A DNA stretch of 20,860 nucleotides from CAMEGH01 sp964513905. GTDB lineage: Bacteria > Patescibacteriota > Saccharimonadia > Saccharimonadales > Saccharimonadaceae. The stretch spans positions 1 through 20,860 of the forward strand of contig CAZENS010000012.1 of the NCBI GenBank assembly GCA_964513905.1, written 5' to 3'. Shown here piece by piece: positions 6,818 through 14,310 of this stretch (position 1 is its first letter; each line of letters begins with the position of its first letter). Under the pieces are notes generated by a model. The model worked only from the letters and a program-made list of their open reading frames with translations. It made no database searches and had not been told where the DNA came from. Position numbers and translations under genes: made by a program.

Positions 6818-6827
6818 AATTCTTGTT

Positions 6828-6836
6828 ATTATAACA
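6828..6836 (-). promoter_or_regulatory. extended -10 promoter of smpB
   Basis: TGT-TATAAT on the minus strand (TATAAT at 6828-6833), 10 nt before the ATG. It overlaps the stop codon of the upstream hydrolase gene (6829-6831). Confidence 0.6.
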
Positions 6837-7593
6837 CCTCTTCTCGAATATACTTTTCGCCGAGCTCAGGGTGAAAGCCGATGGCATTGTGCCCTAGCTT
6901 GTTGAGTCGGATAGAAACATGATCAGGCCAGGTGGCTTGCAGTGCATTTTGAAGATATACATAGCGGTCTCGTTTTCCGATAATAATTGTTGTTGGGATT
7001 GCAACGTTGTATACTTCGCTAAATATATCTGCCTTCATAATCACATTTCGAAGACTGCCGTTGCGAGCTGCGTTGCTTGCCCTAAGCATATCGGTCAAAC
7101 CAACAGGATGACGATTTTTTAAAGGATTTTTTGGGAGTAGCCGTACGGCTCTCCATAACTGTTTTTGGGCTCGAGAAAATAAAAATGCACGGTAGCGCCA
7201 TGCAGATGTGGCTATGTCAATTTCGGCTTCTGTGGCATCGGCAAACATGGGTGGATTAAAGAGCAACAACTTGCGCACTGTGCCGGGATAGCTGCGCGCG
7301 TATCGGAGTGATAATAAGGCTCCCATTGAGTGGCCGGCCATAATAAACGGAGGCTTGACTCCCAGTTCGATTAGTGTGTAGTGAATTGCGTCTATGTGGT
7401 CTTGATAGGTATACGAAAGCTGCTTGGGTTTTGGTGATTTACCGTGGCCAAGCAAATCAAGTGCCACTACGGTAAAATCGCCGTCTATTTTCTTTCTGAT
7501 TCGACTGTAGTAGTGACTAGACGTTAAGAATCCATGCAAAAAAATAATCGTCGGTCCATTGCCAGAAATTGAACTATATAGTTTGTAAGACAT
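6829..7593 (-). CDS. alpha/beta-fold hydrolase
   Basis: A soluble serine hydrolase of 254 residues. It shows the oxyanion-hole HGF at residues 20-22, the nucleophile elbow GHSMG with S89, an acid D209 in GKRDRY and the catalytic H235 in LGHNAIGFHP. A helical cap region (about 125-185) is Arg/Lys-rich. This arrangement fits the broad esterase/lipase/epoxide-hydrolase group; the substrate cannot be read from the sequence. The gene is divergent from pyrH across a 53-bp spacer with a perfect inverted repeat, and reads toward smpB. The ATG at 7593 is 10 nt after its -10, so it should have a very short leader. Confidence 0.9.
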   Translation of the reverse strand: MSYKLYSSISGNGPTIIFLHGFLTSSHYYSRIRKKIDGDFTVVALDLLGHGKSPKPKQLSYTYQDHIDAIHYTLIELGVKPPFIMAGHSMGALLSLRYARSYPGTVRKLLLFNPPMFADATEAEIDIATSAWRYRAFLFSRAQKQLWRAVRLLPKNPLKNRHPVGLTDMLRASNAARNGSLRNVIMKADIFSEVYNVAIPTTIIIGKRDRYVYLQNALQATWPDHVSIRLNKLGHNAIGFHPELGEKYIREEVL

Positions 7594-7601
7594 GATCGTT
7601 T

Positions 7602-7641
7602 TTAGTATAGCAAAATAGCAATTGAAAATTTGCTATACTAA
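7602..7641. promoter_or_regulatory. divergent promoter pair built on a 13-bp inverted repeat
   Basis: TTAGTATAGCAAA (7602-7614) and TTTGCTATACTAA (7629-7641) are perfect inverted copies 14 bp apart. Each arm contains TGCTATACT, an extended -10. The right arm ends its -10 7 nt before the pyrH ATG, and the left arm ends its -10 10 nt before the hydrolase ATG. No good -35 is seen for either direction. Confidence 0.75.
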
Positions 7642-7646
7642 GGGCT

Positions 7647-8360
7647 ATGTACACAAGAATTCTAATTAAGCTTTCGGGCGAACAACTTCAGGGAAAATTT
7701 GATAGCGGATTTGATGCCGAAAGAGCAGCATGGATTGCTGGTGAGATAAAAAAAGTAACGGCAACTGGTGCGCAAGTGGTGGTAATGATTGGTGGCGGTA
7801 ATTATGCTCGCGGTGCACAGCTGGCTGGCGGTGGCGTTCAGCGAGTAAGTGCGGACAATATTGGCATGTTGGCAACGATGATGAATGCGATCGCACTTGC
7901 CGATGTATTTAATGAGAATGACGTTCCAGCACGAGCGCTCAGCAATGTAAAGGCAGATCAGGTGCTCGATCAGTTTACGCACCGTCGAGCGCTAAGCCAC
8001 CTAGAAAAGCATCGCGTGGTGATTGCGGCTGGCGGAACTGCTCGCCCCTATTTAACAACCGATACGGCGGCTGTTAGTTTGGCGCTTGAGTTAAATTGTG
8101 ATGTCATTATTAAGGCTACAAAAGTAGATGGCGTTTATGATAAAGACCCGCATAAATACGACGACGCTATAAAGTTTGAGAGCCTGACGTTACAGCAAGC
8201 GGTCGAGCGCCCGGATATAAAAGTAATGGACAAAGCGGCAATTGCGCTTGCGGCCGATTATGCACAATCGATTATTGTGTGTGACCTACTGACCGAAGGC
8301 AGTCTCGAAAGAGCTGCACGAGGCGAACGAGTTGGAACTACGATATCGGATCGGCAGTAA
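7647..8360 (+). CDS. pyrH: UMP kinase
   Basis: This 237-residue protein is a bacterial amino-acid-kinase-fold UMP kinase (UMP + ATP to UDP + ADP), a cytosolic hexamer in pyrimidine nucleotide synthesis. Seen motifs are KLSGE at the N-terminus (ATP site), MIGGGNYARG, the UMP-binding SADNIGMLATMMNAIAL, the TTDTAAVSLALEL segment and KATKVDGVYDKDP, followed by KVMDKAAIALA. Length and order match PyrH; the SADN stretch replaces the usual TADY-type sequence. The start ATG follows TGCTATACT by 7 nt, so the message is probably leaderless. Confidence 0.95.
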   Translation: MYTRILIKLSGEQLQGKFDSGFDAERAAWIAGEIKKVTATGAQVVVMIGGGNYARGAQLAGGGVQRVSADNIGMLATMMNAIALADVFNENDVPARALSNVKADQVLDQFTHRRALSHLEKHRVVIAAGGTARPYLTTDTAAVSLALELNCDVIIKATKVDGVYDKDPHKYDDAIKFESLTLQQAVERPDIKVMDKAAIALAADYAQSIIVCDLLTEGSLERAARGERVGTTISDRQ

Positions 8361-8368
8361 TTATTGCG

Positions 8369-8377
8369 TGGTATAAT
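8369..8377 (+). promoter_or_regulatory. extended -10 promoter upstream of the glycosyltransferase operon
   Basis: TGG-TATAAT, with a perfect -10 at 8372-8377, just after pyrH. Predicted transcription would start near 8384 and include the short ORF at 8392-8445. Confidence 0.6.
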
Positions 8378-8391
8378 TGGTTATTGACGTG

Positions 8392-8445
8392 ATGAGAAAA
8401 GTAATAGGCATATCCATTGCCAGTACAGGGTTGCTATTTTGGTAA
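8392..8445 (+). CDS. possible 17-codon upstream ORF
   Basis: An ATG at 8392 opens a 17-residue hydrophobic peptide, MRKVIGISIASTGLLFW, ending in TAA at 8443-8445, only 5 nt before the ATG of the glycosyltransferase. It has a basic start and a hydrophobic body like a signal or leader peptide. No SD is seen, but the predicted +1 is only about 8 nt upstream. It may be a leader peptide that couples translation to the next gene, or a chance ORF. Confidence 0.3.
   Translation: MRKVIGISIASTGLLFW
8432..8440 (+). promoter_or_regulatory. possible second promoter for the glycosyltransferase
   Basis: TGC-TATTTT is an extended but weak -10 ending 10 nt before the ATG at 8451, the spacing typical of the leaderless genes here. 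Confidence 0.35.
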
Positions 8446-8450
8446 AAAAG

Positions 8451-9485
8451 ATGAAGCAAAAAATTGTCGTTAATATGGCAAGTGAAAGTGAAATATCCGT
8501 ACAGGGTCACGGTGTCCATACGGCATATACCGAAATGGCGAACGCGCTTGAAGGGCGAGATGATGTGAAGTTGGTACGTGGCGGTTTTCGCCGTAGGGTT
8601 GATTGTGATGTGTATCACCTTCACACAATGGGCTCGTATATGTGGAGAAAGATACGCAGTAAACAGGCCAAGAAGGTTGTATCTGCTCACGTAATTCCAG
8701 ACTCCTTCGAAGGGTCTATTCTCTTGGCGAGGTATTGGCGTTTTATCGCTAGATGGTATATGAGCTGGTTTTACAATAAGGCCGATAAGGTTTTGGCTGT
8801 GTCTGGTACTGTCGCCGAAGTTTTACATTCCGAGCTTAAAGTCCCCAAGGATAAAATTGAGATATTTTATAACACGATTGACATGAGTGCGTATAAGACA
8901 TCAAAGTCAGATCGAAATGCGGCTCGTGAACAACTCAAAATACCTGCTGATAAATTTGTTGTGCTAGGCGTAGGTCAGGTTCAGCCGCGAAAAAGGATTG
9001 ATATATTTGATGCGTTGGCACGAGAATTCCCTGATGTGCTGTTTATTTGGGTTGGTGGCATACCATTCAAGCAACTTGGTGCTGAGTATGGCCCTATGAC
9101 TAAACTGATGGAGAGTGCACCCGAAAACTTACTTATTACCGACACTATACCTCATGAAAAAGTTAAGCGTTACCTGCAGGCGGCGGATGTTTTTATGTTG
9201 CCCGCCGAGCAGGAAAATCACCCCATGTGCGTATTAGAGGCTGCTGGATCCGGTTTGCCAATAGTTTTACGAGACATTCCCGAGTATGATGACACCTTCG
9301 CCAACGATACTCTGCGTTGCAAAGAAGACGAATTTTCTGCAGCAATTACTAAACTCAAAACTGATTCGCAGGAACGTAAAAAGTGGCAACAAAAATCTAA
9401 AAAAATTGCTCAAAAATTTGACAGTACTGCCGCAGCTGATAGGCTGGTCGGGATATATAAAAAACTAGTGTATAATAAAGAATAG
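8451..9485 (+). CDS. GT4-family glycosyltransferase
   Basis: A 344-residue GT-B fold retaining glycosyltransferase, probably transferring a nucleotide-activated sugar to an envelope lipid or glycan at the membrane's inner face. The C-terminal donor domain has VVLGVGQVQPRKR and the EX7E motif (E-NHPMCVL-E) followed by AAGSGLPIV. The acceptor domain is short, so it is a compact GT4. The ATG at 8451 is preferred; a TTG four codons earlier is possible but lies within the weak -10. It begins an operon whose next two genes follow with 3-nt spacing and an 11-nt overlap. Confidence 0.88.
   Translation: MKQKIVVNMASESEISVQGHGVHTAYTEMANALEGRDDVKLVRGGFRRRVDCDVYHLHTMGSYMWRKIRSKQAKKVVSAHVIPDSFEGSILLARYWRFIARWYMSWFYNKADKVLAVSGTVAEVLHSELKVPKDKIEIFYNTIDMSAYKTSKSDRNAAREQLKIPADKFVVLGVGQVQPRKRIDIFDALAREFPDVLFIWVGGIPFKQLGAEYGPMTKLMESAPENLLITDTIPHEKVKRYLQAADVFMLPAEQENHPMCVLEAAGSGLPIVLRDIPEYDDTFANDTLRCKEDEFSAAITKLKTDSQERKKWQQKSKKIAQKFDSTAAADRLVGIYKKLVYNKE
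9471..9476 (+). promoter_or_regulatory. possible internal -10 before the second glycosyltransferase
   Basis: TATAAT inside the last codons of the preceding gene, 12 nt before the ATG at 9489. It could add an operon-internal transcript with a leader of about 5 nt. Confidence 0.4.
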
Positions 9486-9488
9486 TTT

Positions 9489-10661
9489 ATGCGTATTGCA
9501 TTTTTTACTGATGTATATGAGCCGACAATTAACGGCGTTGTTGCGAGTATTAACTTGTATGCAGAGCAGCTGCGAAAACTTGGGCATGAAGTTATAATTA
9601 TATGCCCTAGGTACGATGATGAAAAAGACGGAACAGATCCGAATGTTGTGCGTATCCGCTCCTTTACTTTCAAGCGTTATGATGAATATCGTGTAGCGCT
9701 ACCCTTTTCTCTTTTTCTTGAGTCGCATATGCGTAATAATATTTACGATATTATTCATATACATAGCCCCTTTTCTATCGGCATAGCGGGTGTTGTGTAT
9801 GGCCGACGATATGGTGTTCCAGTCGTATATACTGCACACACAAACTATGCAGATTACCGTCATTATGTGCGTGGAGGCTGGGTGATTCCCAAAGGAGCTA
9901 TACATAAAATTGAGTCGCTGTTTTCAAATAGATTACACACAACAATCGCGCCATCTAAAAAAATCGCCGACTCACTACGTAAGTACGGCACACATAAGAG
10001 TATTGAAGTGTTGCCTACTGGCATAAAATACAGCAGAAAAACAGGCAGCCGTAGCAGTTTTAAGAAGAAGTTTGGGATTGGGCGCAACAAAGTAGCGTTG
10101 TATACGGGCAGGCTCACAAAGGAAAAGAACATAGAATTTATACTGAAGTCCTTTGCTATTGCAAAAAAGAATGGTCTAAAGAGCACGAAACTTGTTTTTG
10201 TGGGCGATGGACCGTTCGCCGATGATTTAAGGGTTCGTGCTCAGGAGATGAATGTTGAAGACGACACAATTTTTACCGGATTTCAAACTGGGCAAGATTT
10301 GTTAGACGCCTATGCGTCGGCAACTATATTTTGTCATGCGTCTCATTCTGAAACTCAAGGGCTGACACTACTTGAGGCGTGCTCGCATGGCATACCGTTA
10401 TTAGTGTGTCGAGATGACGCCTACGATGGTATCGCAAGGAACGGATACAATGCTATTGTTGTTGGCGGCGATGAAGATGAGTATGCAAGAAAAATGATAT
10501 CTTTTTTGAATGGGATGACTAGCAAGGAGCTCACTCGGTACAGCAAAAATAGTAGAACAATTGCTAGGGCTTTTACTATCGATCAGCAGGCGGTGCAGCT
10601 TATAGATATATACAAATCCACGATTCAAAATCATCGAGCGGAGATATTGCATGAAGAATAA
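9489..10661 (+). CDS. GT4-family glycosyltransferase, diacylglycerol-glucosyltransferase-like
   Basis: A 390-residue GT-B glycosyltransferase. The N-terminus, RIAFFTDVYEPTINGVV, and the TAHTNYADYRHYV segment match the group that includes processive or single-step diacylglycerol glucosyltransferases and mannosyltransferases, so a glycolipid product is likely. The donor domain shows ALYTGRLTKEKNIEFI, LVFVGDGP and the EX7E motif (E-TQGLTLL-E). Spacing from the previous gene is 3 nt; the next gene overlaps by 11 nt. The exact sugar and lipid cannot be read from the sequence. Confidence 0.9.
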   Translation: MRIAFFTDVYEPTINGVVASINLYAEQLRKLGHEVIIICPRYDDEKDGTDPNVVRIRSFTFKRYDEYRVALPFSLFLESHMRNNIYDIIHIHSPFSIGIAGVVYGRRYGVPVVYTAHTNYADYRHYVRGGWVIPKGAIHKIESLFSNRLHTTIAPSKKIADSLRKYGTHKSIEVLPTGIKYSRKTGSRSSFKKKFGIGRNKVALYTGRLTKEKNIEFILKSFAIAKKNGLKSTKLVFVGDGPFADDLRVRAQEMNVEDDTIFTGFQTGQDLLDAYASATIFCHASHSETQGLTLLEACSHGIPLLVCRDDAYDGIARNGYNAIVVGGDEDEYARKMISFLNGMTSKELTRYSKNSRTIARAFTIDQQAVQLIDIYKSTIQNHRAEILHEE

Positions 10662-11493
10662 ATCGCTGAATTTACGAAGTCGAAACGTGGTCGTGAATGG
10701 AAAAAAAGTTTGCCTGTACGAGGCTAATACACAGGCGCAAGAGTCGGTCTTGTTTTTGCATGGATTTATGTCGGATGCTACGAGCATTAAGGAGTATATT
10801 GAAGAATTAGGTACCACGAAGCGTGTTATCGCTCCCGATTTACCGGGCTTTGGGGAGTCAGAATGTTTAGATAAAGAAGACGTAAGCCTAGAGTATTATT
10901 CGAAATGGGTAAGCGATTTATGTAAAACTATTGGCGTTACTCCGTCGGTAGTGGTTGGTTATTCGTTTGGTGCGTATATCGCCGTTCAATATACAGTAGA
11001 TTCTGGAAGTAATGCAAAACTAGTTCTTGTGTGCCCTGTTGTTCATATTCGGTGGCAGGTTCGCTTGTACGGTCATGGGTTTAGATTAATGTCGTTAAGG
11101 CACCGCTCTTTTGCAGAAAAACTCTATCGTATGCAATACGACATGACGACTGCATATATAAGAAGAAATAAGCATCCGTTGATTAAAAAAGGCCTATACA
11201 AAAGGAGGCGCAACGAACTTCAGTACCTTCGATCGGATGTGGTTTTGGAACTATTTACGCGATTTTTAAAGTTTAATTTTACGGACTATGCTCCAAAAAT
11301 AAAGAATCGAACAGTTATTATTACTGCTGCGCGCGATAACCTTGCATCAAACAACGCCACGCAAAGATTTGCCGAGGGTATTGCAGGCGATCGATTGGTT
11401 TATATTGATATTAAAAAGGCGGGTCATTTACTTCCAATTGAAGAGCCGTACTTGTTAGCTTTGACGACTGCGAGCTATATAGATGAAGGGTAA
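10651..11493 (+). CDS. alpha/beta-fold hydrolase, third gene of the glycosyltransferase operon
   Basis: A 280-residue alpha/beta hydrolase with FLHGF (oxyanion hole, about residues 35-39), nucleophile elbow GYSFG with S105, an acid Asp in TAARDN and H259 in KAGHLLPIEEP. A basic helical cap (about 140-200, many Arg and Lys) could sit on a membrane surface. The start overlaps the preceding glycosyltransferase by 11 nt, and GGAGAT lies upstream, as expected of an operon-internal gene. Its place suggests work on the lipid or acyl part of the operon's product, such as deacylation; this is inference. Confidence 0.88.
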   Translation: MKNKSLNLRSRNVVVNGKKVCLYEANTQAQESVLFLHGFMSDATSIKEYIEELGTTKRVIAPDLPGFGESECLDKEDVSLEYYSKWVSDLCKTIGVTPSVVVGYSFGAYIAVQYTVDSGSNAKLVLVCPVVHIRWQVRLYGHGFRLMSLRHRSFAEKLYRMQYDMTTAYIRRNKHPLIKKGLYKRRRNELQYLRSDVVLELFTRFLKFNFTDYAPKIKNRTVIITAARDNLASNNATQRFAEGIAGDRLVYIDIKKAGHLLPIEEPYLLALTTASYIDEG

Positions 11494-11514
11494 CGGTTAC
11501 TTTGAGGTCTTGAT

Positions 11515-11563
11515 AGAAAAGAAAAAGCCGATATAGCTATAGGTAACATATAACTATATCGGC
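11515..11563 (-). terminator. terminator of cassette 4
   Basis: GCCGATATAG (11527-11536) and CTATATCGGC (11554-11563) form a perfect 10-bp stem with a 17-nt loop. On the minus strand TTTTTCTTTTC follows. On the plus strand there is no T-tract, so it serves cassette 4, not the glycosyltransferase operon. Confidence 0.8.
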
Positions 11564-11587
11564 GATGAGCGGGATGTGAGTAGTTTC

Positions 11588-11869
11588 CTACTCGATAATC
11601 TGCTCAATAATGCTTCCGGCTCCCCTGTACTCACCTCGAATCCGCACTAGACCCGTAGGCTCAGTGAAGTCGCTATGCTTCGTGTAGCAGAAGCACGACA
11701 CGTTGTCGAGAATTACGGTCTGGGTCTGCTTGTTGTAGGTGAACGTGACTGGCACGTCATCAGAGACCTGAAGGTGCAAGCCGTCTGTGGTGACGACCTC
11801 CCTTCCCTGGATGAATTCCAGGGCGGCGGGTGCTCCTTCAGCAGCAACGTGCTTTTTGTATTCTTCCAT
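11588..11869 (-). CDS. cassette protein 4: unknown 93-residue protein
   Basis: I do not recognise this small protein. The first 20 residues are helical and the rest looks like a beta-rich fold (VPVTFTYNKQTQTVIL, then GLVRIRGEYRG). It has two close Cys (CFC, about residues 59-61). The start at 11869 is chosen because AGGAGG (11879-11884) lies 9 nt upstream; in-frame Mets farther upstream lie in the leader and promoter. It has a consensus promoter and its own terminator. Third positions are mostly C or G, in contrast to the glycosyltransferase genes before it. No signal peptide is seen. Confidence 0.75.
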   Translation of the reverse strand: MEEYKKHVAAEGAPAALEFIQGREVVTTDGLHLQVSDDVPVTFTYNKQTQTVILDNVSCFCYTKHSDFTEPTGLVRIRGEYRGAGSIIEQIIE

Positions 11870-11919
11870 TGCAGGGAACCTCCTGATCATAGGTACGTAT
11901 GCGTATTTCGCACAGGTAT

Positions 11920-11931
11920 TGCCGGCAGGCA
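11920..11931 (-). promoter_or_regulatory. 5'-terminal stem-loop in the cassette 4 leader
   Basis: TGCC-TGCC-GGCA on the minus strand forms a short 4-bp GC-rich hairpin starting at the predicted +1 (about 11932). It is the weakest of the cassette 5' hairpins. Confidence 0.35.
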
Positions 11932-11938
11932 TGCAGGT

Positions 11939-11967
11939 ATCATAATAAAAAATCAAATATTTGTCAA
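11939..11967 (-). promoter_or_regulatory. sigma-70-type promoter of cassette 4
   Basis: Minus strand: a perfect -35 TTGACA (11962-11967), a 17-bp spacer, TATGAT (11939-11944). It lies just downstream of the cassette 5 terminator. Confidence 0.85.
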
Positions 11968-11973
11968 TAATAA

Positions 11974-12033
11974 TGAAAAACCGTCAATAGACGCAAGAAG
12001 TATAAAATATACAAACTTATTATCTATTGACGG
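11974..12033 (-). terminator. terminator of cassette 5, long loop
   Basis: CCGTCAATAG (11981-11990) and CTATTGACGG (12024-12033) are perfect 10-bp inverted copies with a 33-nt A+T-rich loop. On the minus strand TTTTTCATT follows the stem. The loop is unusually long for a terminator. Confidence 0.65.
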
Positions 12034-12049
12034 TGTGCCCCCAAGAGGA

Positions 12050-12505
12050 CTAGTACATCGGAAGCCTGTTCAGCGCATAGACACAGAGCAGGCCTTGCGT
12101 GATCGTAAGATCATCGATGTCGTTGGCCGCAGCATTGGGATTCGAGGCCGCAACTTGCTGCCTGGCACCTTCGAAGGCACGCTTATGCTTCATGCTGCTC
12201 GAGCGCTCCAGGCGCAGTTTGACATTGTTGACCACGATCGGGTTGACGCATTCGATCTCGAAGTTCTCGCTGGGATGCTTGTTGCCGTGCTTAAAGGCCA
12301 GCGTGACTTCGCTGGCTGCCATCTCCACAACGAGATACTCGCGTGCGAACTCTAGCACGGCGAGGCCGTAGCGCTTCTCCGCCTCTTCGGCGCGGTTGCG
12401 CTTCAGGCGACGAGGGCGTACCTGGCTTTCGTCGGACATAGACTCATGGCCAGAGTCAGTGGCCAGCCAGGTGAAGTCTTCCGGTTTTCCGTAGGGGGTA
12501 AACAT
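12050..12505 (-). CDS. cassette protein 5: unknown 151-residue protein
   Basis: I do not recognise this protein. It begins with a polar segment, then a strongly basic helix (RPRRLKRNRAEEAEKRY, about residues 30-46), a beta-like core (YLVVEMAASEVTLAF) and an Ala/Asn-rich stretch near the C-terminus. The basic helix could contact nucleic acid. The ATG at 12505 is preceded by AGGAAGG 7 nt upstream. Composition is strikingly G+C-rich: 42 of 60 bases at 12361-12420, against 17 of 60 at 13381-13440 in the ABC-F gene (selected extremes). It has its own promoter and terminator and sits divergent from the ABC-F gene. Confidence 0.75.
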   Translation of the reverse strand: MFTPYGKPEDFTWLATDSGHESMSDESQVRPRRLKRNRAEEAEKRYGLAVLEFAREYLVVEMAASEVTLAFKHGNKHPSENFEIECVNPIVVNNVKLRLERSSSMKHKRAFEGARQQVAASNPNAAANDIDDLTITQGLLCVYALNRLPMY

Positions 12506-12527
12506 TACCCATCCTTCCTGTAGGGAC

Positions 12528-12550
12528 TACTCTAGCGGTTGCATAGAGTA
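12528..12550 (-). promoter_or_regulatory. 5'-terminal stem-loop in the cassette 5 leader
   Basis: TACTCTA (12528-12534 and its partner at 12544-12550) forms seven perfect pairs with a 9-nt loop. The predicted transcription start is about 12549, so the stem begins at the mRNA 5' end. The stem core ACTCT/AGAGT recurs in the cassette 1 leader. Confidence 0.65.
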
Positions 12551-12555
12551 CTATT

Positions 12556-12584
12556 ATCATAACATTAATCGTCATAAATTGCAA
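12556..12584 (-). promoter_or_regulatory. promoter of cassette 5
   Basis: Minus strand: TTGCAA (12579-12584), a 17-bp spacer, TATGAT (12556-12561). It lies back to back with the ABC-F promoter, whose -10 starts 23 bp away. Confidence 0.75.
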
Positions 12585-12603
12585 TATCTACTAGATTTTC
12601 TTC

Positions 12604-12612
12604 TGTTATAAT
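12604..12612 (+). promoter_or_regulatory. extended -10 promoter of the ABC-F gene
   Basis: TGT-TATAAT (TATAAT at 12607-12612) ends 8 nt before the ATG at 12621. No good -35 is seen. A leaderless mRNA is predicted. Confidence 0.65.
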
Positions 12613-12620
12613 AAGTCGGT

Positions 12621-14264
12621 ATGATTGCTGATATTCACATTACAGAAAAATCTTTTGGCGCAAAGGTGCTTGTAAAGAACGTAAAGTTCTCGATTGATGA
12701 TGGTGAAAAAGTTGGAGTGGTTGGGCGAAATGGTGTTGGAAAATCAACACTATTCGGCATTCTTAGCGGCGTAGATACAGATTTTACCGGAGATATTGTG
12801 TATCGGCGTGGAATTTCTGTGGCGACTACGGCGCAGGAGCATCATGGCAAAAATAATAAAACTGTTTTGGCATATATTTTAGAGGGCCTACCCGAGTACA
12901 GTCAGCTAAAACATATTATAGATACCTATCCCGACACTATGGGTGAAGACATGAAGAAAATTGACGAGTACACAGAGGCGCTCACCCGCTTTGGCGATAA
13001 GGGGTTTTACCAGATTGAGGAAAAGATTGAACGTGAACTAGAGAACTTTCAGCTAGATGGTATTGCGAATCGCCAGTTAGGATCGTTAAGCGGCGGGCAA
13101 AAACGACTACTCGAAATTATTAAAATCATGCATAGCGATGCACACCTTGCTCTGATAGACGAGCCTACGAACCATATGGATTATATTGCCAAGCAGCAGT
13201 TTATTGATTGGATAAAGGGTGCACGAGAATCGATGCTGATTATTACACATGATCGAGATGTTTTGTCGCACGTTGATCGGATAATTGAACTAAAAGACGG
13301 CGAATGTATTAGCTACAAGGGAAACTACGACGCATATCTTAAGCAAAATGCCACTAAAACTGCCAGCGGAATGAATGATTTTGAGCAAATTGAAAAGCGA
13401 ATTGTTAATTTAAAGCAAAAAGTTATAGATTATCAGCGACTAAAAGAAAAGTCGCGCAACCCGGGTACAATTCAAAAATTTAAGAGATTAGAGGGCGAAT
13501 CTCGTGCCGAGTTGGCGGAGCTGCAATCAAAGGAAAAACCAAGCTTTTGGATAGATAAGGATTCGGTGTCGAACCTAGATTATAGGGCTGCTGGGCGCTA
13601 CGATAGGTTCAAAACAAAAAATATTCGTATGAATATAAAAAACGATGAATCTCGGAGTAAGCATGTGCTTGTAAAAGCACTGGACTTGGCTCTTGGCTAT
13701 GGCGATACGGTGCTATTTGAGGGTGTATCGATTGACTTGCGAGAAGGCGAAGCGCTTGAGTTGCGTGGGCGAAACGGCGCCGGAAAAACAACACTTATAA
13801 AGGCGCTTTTAGGAGTTGACGACAAAATTGTTCAGTATAGCGGCGAGTTGAGTTTGGACAAGAACGCTAGAGTCGGTATATATGAGCAAGAGATTGATGA
13901 GAAGTATTTGCCCGATACGCTTGAGGTCGCGATTGAGCGAATGTATTTAGATAAAAATCTACCTATTACAGATACAAAAATCAGACAGTTGCTTAGCGAC
14001 TATCTTTTTACGGAATCAGATAGAGCTATTCCGATTGCTCGCTTGAGCGGTGGTCAAAAAGCAAGATTTCAGTTAATCGCTATGCTTGCGAATAATCCGC
14101 AATTACTTATTTTAGATGAGCCGACTAATCACCTCGACCTCCCGAGCATCGAAGAAATAGAGGTTGCGCTTGCCAAATACAAAGGCGCTATTTTGTATGT
14201 GAGTCACGATGATTATTTCCGTAACGAAATTGGCGGCCAAACCGTACACATTGGTAAAAAATAG
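12621..14264 (+). CDS. ABC-F family ATPase (ribosome-associated)
   Basis: This 547-residue protein has two ABC nucleotide-binding domains and no membrane segment, the ABC-F layout. NBD1: Walker A GRNGVGKST (residues 35-43), signature LSGGQ (156-160), Walker B LALIDEPTNH. NBD2: GRNGAGKTT, RLSGGQKARF and LLILDEPTNHLD. Between them lies a charged linker (about residues 255-310, with KQKVIDYQRLKEKSRN) that would reach the ribosomal P-site tRNA. ABC-F proteins relieve stalled ribosomes, tune elongation or protect against ribosome-targeting antibiotics; which applies here is unknown. In codon use it is a typical native gene. Confidence 0.92.
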   Translation: MIADIHITEKSFGAKVLVKNVKFSIDDGEKVGVVGRNGVGKSTLFGILSGVDTDFTGDIVYRRGISVATTAQEHHGKNNKTVLAYILEGLPEYSQLKHIIDTYPDTMGEDMKKIDEYTEALTRFGDKGFYQIEEKIERELENFQLDGIANRQLGSLSGGQKRLLEIIKIMHSDAHLALIDEPTNHMDYIAKQQFIDWIKGARESMLIITHDRDVLSHVDRIIELKDGECISYKGNYDAYLKQNATKTASGMNDFEQIEKRIVNLKQKVIDYQRLKEKSRNPGTIQKFKRLEGESRAELAELQSKEKPSFWIDKDSVSNLDYRAAGRYDRFKTKNIRMNIKNDESRSKHVLVKALDLALGYGDTVLFEGVSIDLREGEALELRGRNGAGKTTLIKALLGVDDKIVQYSGELSLDKNARVGIYEQEIDEKYLPDTLEVAIERMYLDKNLPITDTKIRQLLSDYLFTESDRAIPIARLSGGQKARFQLIAMLANNPQLLILDEPTNHLDLPSIEEIEVALAKYKGAILYVSHDDYFRNEIGGQTVHIGKK

Positions 14265-14287
14265 CGCCACAGTTTACCTGTAGCGCT
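14255..14287 (-). terminator. terminator of the glutaredoxin gene, overlapping the ABC-F stop
   Basis: AGCGC (14263-14267) with GCGCT (14283-14287) and ACAG (14269-14272) with CTGT (14278-14281) form a two-part stem with a 5-nt loop and a mismatch. On the minus strand a T-run follows (14255-14261), so it is mainly for glutaredoxin; the hairpin starts within the ABC-F stop codon. Confidence 0.7.
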
Positions 14288-14310
14288 ACCTTGTTCGTTT
14301 ACTAAAAATA

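Noticed and set aside
11675..12355. 226-codon open frame on the plus strand across cassettes 4 and 5
   Set aside because: It runs antisense through two genes and reads across their promoter and terminator; no start signal or protein-like motif.
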